This document shows positions 17,764-26,305 of a stretch of 64,000 bases of DNA, piece by piece. Positions within the stretch are counted from its first letter, which is position 1. The number at the start of each line of letters is the position of its first letter. The notes below the pieces were generated by a model. That model made no database searches, was not told the DNA's origin, and was given only the letters and a program-made list of their open reading frames with translations. Where the stretch lies: assembly GCF_965227725.1 (NCBI RefSeq), contig NZ_CBDDGH010000005.1:1054001-1118000 (forward strand), in the 5' to 3' direction. Origin of the DNA: Shimia sp965227725. GTDB lineage: Bacteria; Pseudomonadota; Alphaproteobacteria; Rhodobacterales; Rhodobacteraceae. The translations under genes were made by a program, and so were the position numbers.

Positions 17764-19862
17764 TCGGCCATCTCCTCAACCAATCGGTTCAGGCTCATGG
17801 TGAAGGTTTTGCCTTCGGTATCTTTGACAAAGATCGGCTGGCCGTTTCGCATGCGATACAGCACATAACGATCGCTGGGCTGCCCATCGGGCCAAAGTGG
17901 TGCAATCTGCAAATCGCGCCACACGTCTGAGGGTGCAAAATTCTCGCTCTCAACATCTCCCAAATCAGGAGCCAACCCACTCAGAGACGCTCCCTGCAAA
18001 CCGCTTAAATCCGGCGCAAGTAAACGCTGACCCCGGGGCTGTCGAGGATCCCAATTCCGGCGCAATGCAGAACCGACGCGATCCAGCGTGTCTTCAAGAA
18101 CCTCATGCTGCAAGCGTGCCGGCAACGGGATATGATGGTCATCGCCCATCGAAGAGATTTCAATCAAACCGCCAACGCCATCAGACCCGCCAAGCGCGCG
18201 CTGAATAGCACTGTTGAATTTATCATCGTCGATCTCACCAGCGTCATCGGCAGGGTTTTCCTGCGCATAAAGCGCAATGGCGGATCCTAGGATTTGATCT
18301 GTCAAACCGGGGAGATCTGCAAATGCACCATTGGTCTCTTCATGGAATAGTACCGCGGCATCTTTGCGCCCCGGTACAACCACCGATTTTTGGTCAATCT
18401 TCGTCTGCCCCGACAGAATGGCCATGGCCGTGGCTTCAGGCGCGCCCTGGGAAATCAGGTTTGCTGTCCACGAGAACAGCGGGTCATCAGAAACCTGTCC
18501 AACATTGGCTCCGGTTCCCGAGCCAAACGCAAGGGCCAGCGATTTTGCCAGCGCAAGCCGATCACCGGGATCACGCGCGCTGTCGATCACCTCACTAAGA
18601 GCATCCTGCTCGGCGTCTGAGAAGAACCGGCCCTCTTTGACATAGCCAAGCTCTTCCATCTCTTCAGCCATCTGAACGCGCCCCTGGAGGCCACGCGCGA
18701 ATGCCACCAGATCAGATGGGTCAAAATCGGGCAGCTCGGGCACATAAAGCCCGGCACGCGCTGCATAAGCCACCGGATCTTGCTCATAGCCACGGGAGAC
18801 TTCCCCCTTGATCCGCTCAAGCTCCCCCAAGCGTTCTGTCTGATACTTTTTCTGGACCGGCCGGGACTTCTCCGCCGCAATCAGCGCGTCAATCTGCGCG
18901 GGTGCCATCTGGGCCAGTGTCGGTTGCTCTTGCGCCAGAGAGACAGTCGCCATCGTCCGCGCATAATCCGGGCTATTTTTGGCTTCATCTGTTTCCAGAT
19001 AAGCCAGATCATTTGACGTCATGCCGGCGCTGAGAACATCCCGAATGTCCGTCAATCGATCAGCCGTCGCTTTCTCGGCAGTTTTGCGTGCGGCCTCAGC
19101 GGCGCGATCATTGGCGGCAGCGGCCCGATCGATGTTGGAGCGTGCCTGCACGCGCAACCGTGACTGCAGCTCACCATCAAGCCCCGATAGTGTGCCGGCG
19201 CTGGACATGTCCAAAAACGCCTGTGGATCTGTGTCCACAAGTGAAATCGAATAGGCCTTGTCCCAAGATCCGGCAAAATCAGCCACCATTTGCTGGCCTA
19301 CTGCTGCATCAAAGACGCCACTCTCCACCTGACTTTGCACAAGCTCGGCGTATTGACCGATAAAGGTCGATCGCATCTGCGGATCTGCAAACTCTGCCTG
19401 CCGTACCGCCTCATGCTCAAACTGCATCAGGTTGGCGCGGTGCTGGGCGTGACGTCCCTGGATCACCTGACGGCCGACCGCAAATGCATGCCGATTGCTC
19501 AACTCATCAAATGTGAGCCTCAAAGCCTCGGCATTCTGCGCACTCACGCGGGGCGATCCATCCTCATTGGTGCCTTCGAAATAGGACTTGCGCAGCTCGC
19601 CGGAGCGGCTGGCCCAAATTGCTTCGGCCTGATCCGGATCGCCAATTTGGGACACTTCCAGACGCAGATCATTCAGATCTTTCATCATGTCCACGTTCAG
19701 CCGCTGGCGCTCACGCCCCAAAATATCGGCTTCAACCCGCTGGCCGATACCAGTCAGAGCGCGACCAAATTGTGCAATATCTGCACCCGCTGAAACATTT
19801 TCCAGGCGGGGAGCCGCGACCTGCCCCGCGCCACGTCGGGATTTGGGAACCGTCAGGGTCAT
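17760..19862 (-). CDS. Internal virion protein, 700 residues
   Basis: Start MTLTVPKSRRGAGQVAAPRL at 19862 forms ATGA with the upstream stop; an ATG 18 bases earlier has no support. The sequence is almost wholly helical and charged (ANDRAAEAARKTAEKATADR), typical of podovirus core proteins comparable in position to T7 gp15. No catalytic motif was seen. It ends with ATGA overlap into the lysozyme-domain protein. Confidence 0.68.
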   Translation of the reverse strand: MTLTVPKSRRGAGQVAAPRLENVSAGADIAQFGRALTGIGQRVEADILGRERQRLNVDMMKDLNDLRLEVSQIGDPDQAEAIWASRSGELRKSYFEGTNEDGSPRVSAQNAEALRLTFDELSNRHAFAVGRQVIQGRHAQHRANLMQFEHEAVRQAEFADPQMRSTFIGQYAELVQSQVESGVFDAAVGQQMVADFAGSWDKAYSISLVDTDPQAFLDMSSAGTLSGLDGELQSRLRVQARSNIDRAAAANDRAAEAARKTAEKATADRLTDIRDVLSAGMTSNDLAYLETDEAKNSPDYARTMATVSLAQEQPTLAQMAPAQIDALIAAEKSRPVQKKYQTERLGELERIKGEVSRGYEQDPVAYAARAGLYVPELPDFDPSDLVAFARGLQGRVQMAEEMEELGYVKEGRFFSDAEQDALSEVIDSARDPGDRLALAKSLALAFGSGTGANVGQVSDDPLFSWTANLISQGAPEATAMAILSGQTKIDQKSVVVPGRKDAAVLFHEETNGAFADLPGLTDQILGSAIALYAQENPADDAGEIDDDKFNSAIQRALGGSDGVGGLIEISSMGDDHHIPLPARLQHEVLEDTLDRVGSALRRNWDPRQPRGQRLLAPDLSGLQGASLSGLAPDLGDVESENFAPSDVWRDLQIAPLWPDGQPSDRYVLYRMRNGQPIFVKDTEGKTFTMSLNRLVEEMAE

Positions 19863-20419
19863 GCCAACAGCTCCTTCCATTGATCTTCGCGGCTACTCAG
19901 AAACGACCCGGCGGCTGACAACGATCCACGCAACAAACCCAATCGGCCACGCGCTTGAGCATTTGCCTGGCTGGCGGACAATTCGGTTTGTCGCGATTGT
20001 CCGGTGGAGCGCACGGATTGTGAATTAAACGCCAACTCCTGGGCGGCGCTCTGCCCGAGATAGACAGCTGTGGCGCTGTCCAGAGACAACCCGCGCGCGG
20101 CGATTTCACTGCGCTGCTGCGCAATGCCTGCCAGAAACTCCTGACGCTCCCGCGCTTCCTGGATGGCAAACACCTGCTTTTCTGTGCCAGCCTGCTGCTC
20201 GATCAACGCTGCATTGGCCTTGCTGGTCTGGTAAGCAGACACACCCTGCAGAACGCTGCCGCCAATCGCGAGTGTTGTACCGATGGTCTGAAGCGTAGCC
20301 AAAGCCCCCGAAGCGGCACCCGCTGCTGCAGTCGTTGCTGCGGCAGCCCCTGCGCCGGCAGCTGTCGTTGCGCCTGTGCCTGCCAGCAACGCAGTCAATC
20401 CGGTTACCAATTCACACAT
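19859..20419 (-). CDS. Internal virion protein, T7 gp14-like position
   Basis: 186 residues. N-terminal Ala/Gly/Thr-rich hydrophobic stretch (TGATTAAGAGAAAATTAAAG), then helix-rich repeats of Gln/Ala (RQEFLAGIAQQRSEIAARGL) and a second region QTELSASQANAQARGRLG. This matches the small core proteins at the head of the ejection-protein cluster in podoviruses, which insert into the host membrane. Start at 20419 overlaps the tail protein stop (TGATG). Confidence 0.72.
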   Translation of the reverse strand: MCELVTGLTALLAGTGATTAAGAGAAAATTAAAGAASGALATLQTIGTTLAIGGSVLQGVSAYQTSKANAALIEQQAGTEKQVFAIQEARERQEFLAGIAQQRSEIAARGLSLDSATAVYLGQSAAQELAFNSQSVRSTGQSRQTELSASQANAQARGRLGLLRGSLSAAGSFLSSREDQWKELLA

Positions 20420-22638
20420 CAGGCACCTACCTCGCTGACATCAGGAACAAGGCCGCCGATGGTCATAGGAGCCCCGCCGGTGGGAAACATTTCATAGAAA
20501 ACTTCTGACGCATGGCCGCTTTCCACATCGGTCTTCAGAACGCCGGAGTAGGCATTGATCAGATCTGCTGCCACGCCGCGGGGAATGATGTTGGCCGCTT
20601 CACCAATCACCTCACCCTCTTCCACATCACGGGTCACGGTCCGGATCTTTCCTGCCGCCGTGCGATGCACATAGATCCCTGCGCCCGGGTTAAGACGTTG
20701 TTCGCGGCCAATTGGGCTGCCGTCCGGAGCCTGCGCCGACACATTCAGAGTGCGGATCTTATGGGTCTCATCAAGCAGACCGACAACAGCATGTGTAACG
20801 GTCTCAGGCAGCGTGACACGGCCAGAAGCCGGCACAACGATCGGGCCATACTCGCCCTGATTGGTCCAGACATAGACGGTTTGACCGATGAGATGGGGCA
20901 CATCAAATTCGCTCGCGCCACCTGGCTGATCAAACACAGAGGCGGCAAACAGGTGAACCGCCTTATAAATCGGCTCCTCTTGGGCGATAACGCCCCAGAT
21001 CAAGGCTTGCTCCTCAACCAGGCGAACGGTCTGCCCATTGATGACGCGCCGCACAACCATGGTGACAATGTCATAGCCATTGGTTGCGTCTGTGGTCACC
21101 GTCAGATCTTCAACATGGCCACCCGCGACAGGCACAGGCGCCCAGCCCAGCACATCCTCTTCCGGGTCATACAAAAACACCACGAGATCACCCGCTCCGC
21201 GGCGCAACCAGCCATAACCCTGAGGGGACGACTGCCACACGATTTGCTTGAAACCGGAATTGCCAAGATGCTTGGACGGCAGGGACAACTGCAAAGGCTT
21301 TCCGCCATCCACTTCAAAACTAAACCGCAGCTCCTCAACACGCGCGCCATCTTTCGTGATGTAAATCGGATAACCAAATGGCTTGATCGGGCGCGCGGCG
21401 GTGCAGCCGTTGGTGCCTTCCAGGTCTGTATCAAACGTTGTGGGACCAATCGCTTGCCCTGCCGACGCAGAAAAACCGCGGAACACCTCACCCAACGCGC
21501 CAATATAGACGCCCTTTTTGGCATGGGTCAGCCAGTTGCCGCGATTGAGGGTTTCAGAGCCTGAAATCGTGTAGGCGAAAGCATCATCCGGCAGATCACC
21601 TGGCAAGAAGCTCTCCAAGGCACCAATCACAGAAGCCCAAATCGTGCGCGGCTCGCTCGCAGTGAACCCGGCAAACAAGCGCTGCTCCGCACTGACAATC
21701 GCACTTGGATACCCCCAGCGCTTTGACCAAGCCCCTTCAGACCATCGGTATGTCGGATCGTCAACGCAGGGCTTGGGGATCTCGCGCAACACCTCAGCGG
21801 TTGCAGATATGGCATTTGCAACCGCTGTGATTTTCACGATACCAACCGTGTCAGACACCCAAGCCCAGCGAACCGCAGGATCTTTTTGGACAAGCCGCGT
21901 TCCGGATGTATGAACTGGCGGATTGACCCCAGTGTTGCTGCCCGCTTCCAGTCGGTAAATGTTGTCGCCGTAACGCATATACTCGCCAACACCGATGTTG
22001 GTGTTGCCCGTCCAAAGCGCGACATTTGAAAAATCCGTGGGTTTGAATTGGATCAGCGAGCCCACCCAATCCGCATCAAAATCAGTTCCGACACCCGTCA
22101 GCGTGATTGTGCCGGCTGAAGCGGAACACTGAATGGTCACTGCTTCATCCAGGTTCTGGACGCGAAACGGCCCGTCAGCAAGATCCACAGGAGCGATCGA
22201 CCAATCGTTCAGAGCCATGCGCTGCAGTTTCTGCATCGGTTGCTCGCCATCCACGAGATAGATCGCATCCGCAGATTGTACAAAATCAAGTTTGTCCAGT
22301 GCCGCTTCCGCGTATGGCGTTACCAGCTCATAAGGACTGCCGCCGCTTTGCACCAACGCACCATAGCGCCAAACACGCATGCGCCCATCCGTGAACTCAA
22401 GGGTCAGCGCATCTTCCTCGGAAAACTGAAATGGAATATTGCGGGCATAGGCATTGTTGCGGGTGTTGCCGCGATAGATCGAGCCTGGCGCACGAGTCAC
22501 GCCTCCCTCTTGAAGCGGCAAGAAGCCGATGCATTTGGCCAGCCCGGTCTGATAGCGCTGGTAGTCTGGCCGGGAATGCAGAAGCGGTTGGATTTCACCG
22601 CTGGAAAATGCCAGCTGGCTGGGACGCACACGGGTCAT
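20419..22638 (-). CDS. Tail tubular protein B-like (nozzle/stabilisation) protein
   Basis: 739 residues beginning MTRVRPSQLAFSSGEIQPLL, with LQEGGVTRAPGSIYRGNTRN shortly after. These are hallmark N-terminal motifs of podovirus tail nozzle proteins (T7 gp12-like). Beta-rich throughout, with repeated short FSN and WTN segments. It follows directly, with ATGA overlap, the gp11-like gene, the normal order A then B. Confidence 0.78.
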   Translation of the reverse strand: MTRVRPSQLAFSSGEIQPLLHSRPDYQRYQTGLAKCIGFLPLQEGGVTRAPGSIYRGNTRNNAYARNIPFQFSEEDALTLEFTDGRMRVWRYGALVQSGGSPYELVTPYAEAALDKLDFVQSADAIYLVDGEQPMQKLQRMALNDWSIAPVDLADGPFRVQNLDEAVTIQCSASAGTITLTGVGTDFDADWVGSLIQFKPTDFSNVALWTGNTNIGVGEYMRYGDNIYRLEAGSNTGVNPPVHTSGTRLVQKDPAVRWAWVSDTVGIVKITAVANAISATAEVLREIPKPCVDDPTYRWSEGAWSKRWGYPSAIVSAEQRLFAGFTASEPRTIWASVIGALESFLPGDLPDDAFAYTISGSETLNRGNWLTHAKKGVYIGALGEVFRGFSASAGQAIGPTTFDTDLEGTNGCTAARPIKPFGYPIYITKDGARVEELRFSFEVDGGKPLQLSLPSKHLGNSGFKQIVWQSSPQGYGWLRRGAGDLVVFLYDPEEDVLGWAPVPVAGGHVEDLTVTTDATNGYDIVTMVVRRVINGQTVRLVEEQALIWGVIAQEEPIYKAVHLFAASVFDQPGGASEFDVPHLIGQTVYVWTNQGEYGPIVVPASGRVTLPETVTHAVVGLLDETHKIRTLNVSAQAPDGSPIGREQRLNPGAGIYVHRTAAGKIRTVTRDVEEGEVIGEAANIIPRGVAADLINAYSGVLKTDVESGHASEVFYEMFPTGGAPMTIGGLVPDVSEVGA

Positions 22639-23237
22639 CGGCAGACCTCCGCAACCCAGTCATTCGGCTCATCGATGCCGTCCCAACTGTCATCAGAAGC
22701 GGAATACCGATCATCCTCTTTCGCCATCTGCAGCGCGTCGTAGAGATCATTTTTGAGATCCGCTCGCTTGGTTCGTGCTCCGACATATTTTGGCGCAAGA
22801 ATAACCGCGAGTTGGTAGGACACCGCCGTCTGAAACAGATCAGGCAACTTGGCTTCATCGTCGACACGACGAGTGTATCGAATGCTCAGGTTGGTTGCTT
22901 GCTCGCTGAATAGATAGTTGTCGTCCAACCGCCATTTCACACCGCGCTGGACCAGGCGCAGTTTTATGCAATCCCCCGGCATCTTGTACGCATAAGGCAG
23001 ATCCGGATCTGGGGATTGGGCCGCATTGATTTCTGCGATCTGCGGCAACTTCGCGAAGCGGCGCGCAAACGACCAATCATATTTGCTCAGGCAGATACCA
23101 AGCGCTTTCGGATATTGCTCCGCCGCGGCCTGCGCCTTTGGGCTGTCATCGGCCAAAGAACTGATCTCAGACAGCTCCATAAAGCGAAACGCCTGCGCGA
23201 CGATGGTCGAAGTTGCGATGGGATCCGGAGTGATCAT
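22635..23237 (-). CDS. Tail tubular protein A-like (adaptor) protein
   Basis: 200 residues. IATSTIVAQAFRFMELSEIS, YDWSFARRFAKLPQI and LPYAYKMPGDCIKLRLV are typical of gp11-like adaptors, which form the ring between portal and nozzle. The helical C-terminus (RADLKNDLYDALQMAKEDDR) also fits. ATGA overlap with the nozzle gene. Confidence 0.78.
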   Translation of the reverse strand: MITPDPIATSTIVAQAFRFMELSEISSLADDSPKAQAAAEQYPKALGICLSKYDWSFARRFAKLPQIAEINAAQSPDPDLPYAYKMPGDCIKLRLVQRGVKWRLDDNYLFSEQATNLSIRYTRRVDDEAKLPDLFQTAVSYQLAVILAPKYVGARTKRADLKNDLYDALQMAKEDDRYSASDDSWDGIDEPNDWVAEVCR

Positions 23238-23284
23238 TGCGCCTCAGTCAGGTTGAGTTTCGGCCCCGACAGGGGCCAAAACCA

Positions 23285-23740
23285 TCAGTTGTAGAGGTAG
23301 TGGATGCGGAACGGCATATTGCCCGCGCCGGTGGCATTGGCCTCCGCATGGGCAAACAGCGCGATCACTCCGCCTGGATCTTCGGACAGACCCAAGGTTT
23401 CCCACAGACGCAGCTTGTGATTGGCATCGCCATCAACGATTGGCGTCACGATGTTCTCGGAAGTGCGCCCCTGGTCCACCAGCGCATCGGTGTCGGTTTT
23501 GGTGCCGATCACGACCTGGGCAAAGCCCCAGTTTTGCACGTCAAAGAACGTGCCGCTGACCAAGATGCAATCCGATGGCAACTCAACCAGACGATAGGAC
23601 GAACCGTTTTCGTCGGTTGATGCATTGGTTGCGATACCAGTGGCCACGATGATGCGGCCTTTGGAAATCAGGGGATCGATGAGCGAGCCACCCCCATGGG
23701 TGTCGCGGAAGAGATCTGACTTTGCAGTGACTACTGCCAT
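23285..23740 (-). CDS. Capsid-adjacent protein, 151 residues
   Basis: MAVVTAKSDLFRDTHGGGSL onward; compact beta-rich protein with Asp/Gly turns (VDGDANHKLRLWETLGLS). It lies between the capsid gene and the adaptor gene, the place where head decoration or completion proteins are often found. No catalytic signature; function by position only. About 60 bases containing a perfect hairpin separate it from the capsid gene. Confidence 0.62.
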   Translation of the reverse strand: MAVVTAKSDLFRDTHGGGSLIDPLISKGRIIVATGIATNASTDENGSSYRLVELPSDCILVSGTFFDVQNWGFAQVVIGTKTDTDALVDQGRTSENIVTPIVDGDANHKLRLWETLGLSEDPGGVIALFAHAEANATGAGNMPFRIHYLYN

Positions 23741-23776
23741 TTTCCAGTCCTTTCAGAATTTTGAGAACATGCTGAA

Positions 23777-23795
23777 GGGCCGGTAGAACCGGCCC
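23777..23795 (-). terminator. Hairpin directly after the capsid gene
   Basis: Perfect 8-bp stem GGGCCGGT/ACCGGCCC with a 3-base loop, six bases after the capsid stop. There is no U-run behind it, so it is more likely an mRNA stabiliser or partial attenuator that raises capsid expression over the tail genes than a full terminator. Confidence 0.55.
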
Positions 23796-23801
23796 GATCG
23801 A

Positions 23802-24734
23802 TCAGCTTTCGTCGCAGAGGAACACGTGGACGCCGTCGTCTTCGGCGCGCACGACATCCACAAAGGCACCAACGTGCGCATAAGGCGTGTTCTTGGCGCT
23901 GGTGTCGTTCCACATCTGGCCAAGCGTGTCCTGCCATACACCCATGACGATGTTGTTCTTGGTCCAGAGTGGGCACATACGATCCCCGTTTGCATCCAGC
24001 GGCAAACGGTTGGTGACATGCCAGGTGATGCCCAGCAGCGTGGTCGGCGTTCCGGTCTTTAGCGCCATCTGCTCCAGAAGGTTCAGATTTTCATCGTTGC
24101 CGCGCGCCATGTTCAGCAGGTTCGTGACCTGCTTGACGCCGATCGCGCAATGCATCTCATCGTCATCTTCCAGGCCAAAATCATCGCCGTTCAGACGCTC
24201 TTTGCCTTCCAGCAACTTATCCAGGATCAAGCCAGATCCTGCTGCGGCCGTGTAGCATTTCTGAGGCAGCGCAATTTTCGCCGCGCCCGGGGTTTTGCCA
24301 TCAACAGCTGCACCCAGAATGCCGCCATCGCGCAGCTCGAAATCGCCTTTCTTCACGTATTTGACGCCAAGGATCTTGTCGCCAATGCCACGTTCAACCG
24401 CGACCGTGTGGGTCTTCACATAGACCGATGTGGGGTCCATCGCCTTCTGCAGCTTCTCTTCCTTGTCGAGATACTGACCGCTTTCCAGTTCATCTGGAAA
24501 GACCACCCAGCGGCGTGAGAGGCTTGGCGGGTTTTCAATGTTGCGGCGCTGACGGCTGGTGTTCTCCTGGGCCTCTACAGAACCGACAAGATCCGCGACG
24601 GACTTGGCTTCTCCAGAAGCCTCTGCGACCGTGACTGTATCGCGCAACTTACTACGTTTTTGCTGCGCCACCATTTTCACGTTGTCCGCATAGGTCAGTT
24701 GCTGATGCGGCTCAGAACGCACAGTAAGGGACAT
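23802..24734 (-). CDS. Major capsid protein
   Basis: 310 residues, start preceded by AAGGAGGGG, the strongest ribosome site in the prophage. The sequence (YADNVKMVAQQKRSKLRDTV, SRRWVVFPDELESGQYLDKE, GLEDDDEMHCAIGVKQV) follows the layout of capsid proteins of the phage_capsid_2/Gp10-like group in podoviruses. It lies after the scaffold gene and before the tail adaptor. It has its own upstream regulatory stretch (24735-24992) and a hairpin behind it, which fits high independent expression. Confidence 0.82.
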   Translation of the reverse strand: MSLTVRSEPHQQLTYADNVKMVAQQKRSKLRDTVTVAEASGEAKSVADLVGSVEAQENTSRQRRNIENPPSLSRRWVVFPDELESGQYLDKEEKLQKAMDPTSVYVKTHTVAVERGIGDKILGVKYVKKGDFELRDGGILGAAVDGKTPGAAKIALPQKCYTAAAGSGLILDKLLEGKERLNGDDFGLEDDDEMHCAIGVKQVTNLLNMARGNDENLNLLEQMALKTGTPTTLLGITWHVTNRLPLDANGDRMCPLWTKNNIVMGVWQDTLGQMWNDTSAKNTPYAHVGAFVDVVRAEDDGVHVFLCDES

Positions 24735-24879
24735 GCTCCCCTCCTTCGAAAAATCAAATTGTGATGTGAGTTTTCGGAGGGGTCGCCCGGCAGATCCGGA
24801 CCCGCACCTGACCCCTTACGGGGGCTGGTCGTAGCGTCTTGTCGCTCATCAGACGGACCCGGAGCCGGGTCACCCGTCA

Positions 24880-24908
24880 AATAAATCCACGCCACATCTC
24901 GGGATCAA
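24880..24908 (-). promoter_or_regulatory. Putative promoter in front of the capsid gene
   Basis: On the minus strand TTGATC (24908-24903) is followed after exactly 17 bases by TTTATT (24885-24880). It falls between two terminator hairpins of the scaffold transcript and the capsid start, leaving a leader of about 140 bases that contains GC-rich hairpins (for example around 24860). Inference from spacing and context; the hexamers match consensus only in part. Confidence 0.35.
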
Positions 24909-24918
24909 AGTCAATTGA

Positions 24919-24956
24919 AAAACAAAATATGCCCCGCAAATCACTCTGCAGGGCAT
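24919..24956 (-). terminator. Second terminator between scaffold and capsid genes
   Basis: Minus-strand hairpin: ATGCCC (24956-24951) pairs with GGGCAT (24934-24929), extended to nine positions with one mismatch, followed by ATTTTGTTTTTC. Together with the hairpin at 24963-24978 it forms a tandem terminator after the scaffold gene. Confidence 0.6.
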
Positions 24957-24958
24957 CC

Positions 24959-24978
24959 AAAAGGAGCAAATTGGCTCC
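24959..24978 (-). terminator. First terminator after the scaffold gene
   Basis: On the minus strand GGAGC-CAATTT-GCTCC is followed by TTTT, 15 bases after the scaffold stop. Small stem, so probably partial on its own. Confidence 0.5.
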
Positions 24979-24992
24979 GATCTCTCTTGGCT

Positions 24993-26003
24993 TTAGGTCG
25001 CGAGTTTGGTCAGCGCCTCGATGCGTGGCTGCAGCTCCTTCAGCTTGGCTGTGTCACCTGTCGCTGCAGCTTCGTAATAATCCCCGCCCGGAGATCTCAG
25101 ACGCTGCAATTCCGCGCGCGCTTCTGCTGGCGTCTGCCCCAGCCCAGCCCCACCGGGCGTCACAACCAGACTGTCTTCGCCCATCATCTCCCCGATGGTG
25201 GCAAACAGGCGGATTGCATTGGCATCCCCCCCAGCCTTTTCCGTCAGCACACTGGCCACGCTCAGAATATTGCTCTCATCAAATCCTGCTTTTTCGGCAA
25301 TGGCCGACATGGCCTGTTTCGCCATGGCAAGCTTTGCTGGCATCTGCTGTCCCCAGTCTTTGGACAGATCCGCCATCATCTGGGTGTTAGAAGCCTCCAG
25401 CTGCTCCGCGCTTTCACCCTCCATCTTGGCCATCTTACCAGCAAAGATCTCAACGAACTTGTTCAATGCAGAGGCTGGCACCCCCTCTTCATGGGCAATC
25501 TTGCGGGCCTCGGATTCAAATGCCTCATCCCAGGCGCGATCCTTAGGCCAACTTTCCGGGCGTGCGACCTCATAACTTTCCGCATCCTTGGGAATGCCGA
25601 AAGTATCGCCGTGTTCCTTCAACCAATCCGCAACCGATTGTCCGTCTTTGGGCTTGGTGATCAGCTGATCCGGTGATGCCCCCAGCCGTTTTTTTGCGCT
25701 CTGCTCCATATCCAAAAGCTTTGGAATGGCCTGCAACGGGTCATCGACCGTCAGCCCCAGGGCGGTCAGATTAGTGCGATGTTCATCGGAAAACGCATTG
25801 CCTTCCCACCATTTTGCACCATCGCCTGCGCCATCATTCCCGCCTGCTGCCGGGATTGTATCAGCGCCACCAGCGCCTGGGGCAGTGTCTTCACCGCCGC
25901 CATCCGCGCCAGCGCCGCCACCACTGCCACCCTCATCGCTTGGGGCAAAGCAAATCATTGCCCCCCAAAACAACGCTGCCCGTTCAAATCTTTCCTTGCT
26001 CAT
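24993..26003 (-). CDS. Capsid scaffolding protein
   Basis: 336 residues. A Gly/Asp-rich low-complexity N-terminus (SDEGGSGGGAGADGGGEDTA) is followed by a helical, highly charged body (ALNKFVEIFAGKMAKMEGES) and a Leu/Glu-rich C-terminus (AELQRLRSPGGDYYEAAATG). This composition and the position between portal and capsid are characteristic of podovirus scaffolds, which guide procapsid assembly and then leave. Start coupled by ATGA to the previous gene. Confidence 0.8.
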   Translation of the reverse strand: MSKERFERAALFWGAMICFAPSDEGGSGGGAGADGGGEDTAPGAGGADTIPAAGGNDGAGDGAKWWEGNAFSDEHRTNLTALGLTVDDPLQAIPKLLDMEQSAKKRLGASPDQLITKPKDGQSVADWLKEHGDTFGIPKDAESYEVARPESWPKDRAWDEAFESEARKIAHEEGVPASALNKFVEIFAGKMAKMEGESAEQLEASNTQMMADLSKDWGQQMPAKLAMAKQAMSAIAEKAGFDESNILSVASVLTEKAGGDANAIRLFATIGEMMGEDSLVVTPGGAGLGQTPAEARAELQRLRSPGGDYYEAAATGDTAKLKELQPRIEALTKLAT

Positions 26004-26305
26004 TCTGAGGCCTCCATAAGTTGATCTAGTTCATAGTTGGTGATCCCCATCAGGGAGATCAGTTTTACCGCCAGATCCCGCTGGCCTGCCTCAAACGCCA
26101 ATCGGCACGGATCGACGGGTTGAGGATCTGATGGATCTGGTGGAATTTCGTGGGGCACCTGCAAAACCCCGCCAAGCGTGGCGATGTCATCCACCACATC
26201 AGGATGCAGCTGCGCGATTTCGGACCACCGACGCGCGCGCTCTCGATCGCGCCGGCCGCGCCAGGCAAAGATGCCGCGCAACACCGCAACACGTGACAGG
26301 CTCAT
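26000..26305 (-). CDS. Small head-region protein, Bbp19-like
   Basis: 101 residues; C-terminal part CRLAFEAGQRDLAVKLISLM resembles the Bbp19-type proteins found beside portals in BPP-1-like podoviruses. ATGA overlaps on both sides (26000-26003 and 26302-26305) show a tightly coupled portal-Bbp19-scaffold series. Role unknown; probably a head-tail minor protein. Confidence 0.6.
   Translation of the reverse strand: MSLSRVAVLRGIFAWRGRRDRERARRWSEIAQLHPDVVDDIATLGGVLQVPHEIPPDPSDPQPVDPCRLAFEAGQRDLAVKLISLMGITNYELDQLMEASE

Noticed and set aside
20512..21564. 350-codon plus-strand frame opposite the tail nozzle gene
   Set aside because: Antisense shadow of a gene with clear tail motifs and coupled neighbours.
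24695..24895. 66-codon frame in front of the capsid gene
   Set aside because: Overlaps the capsid start and the leader hairpins, and its sequence is low quality; the region is better explained as a regulatory leader.
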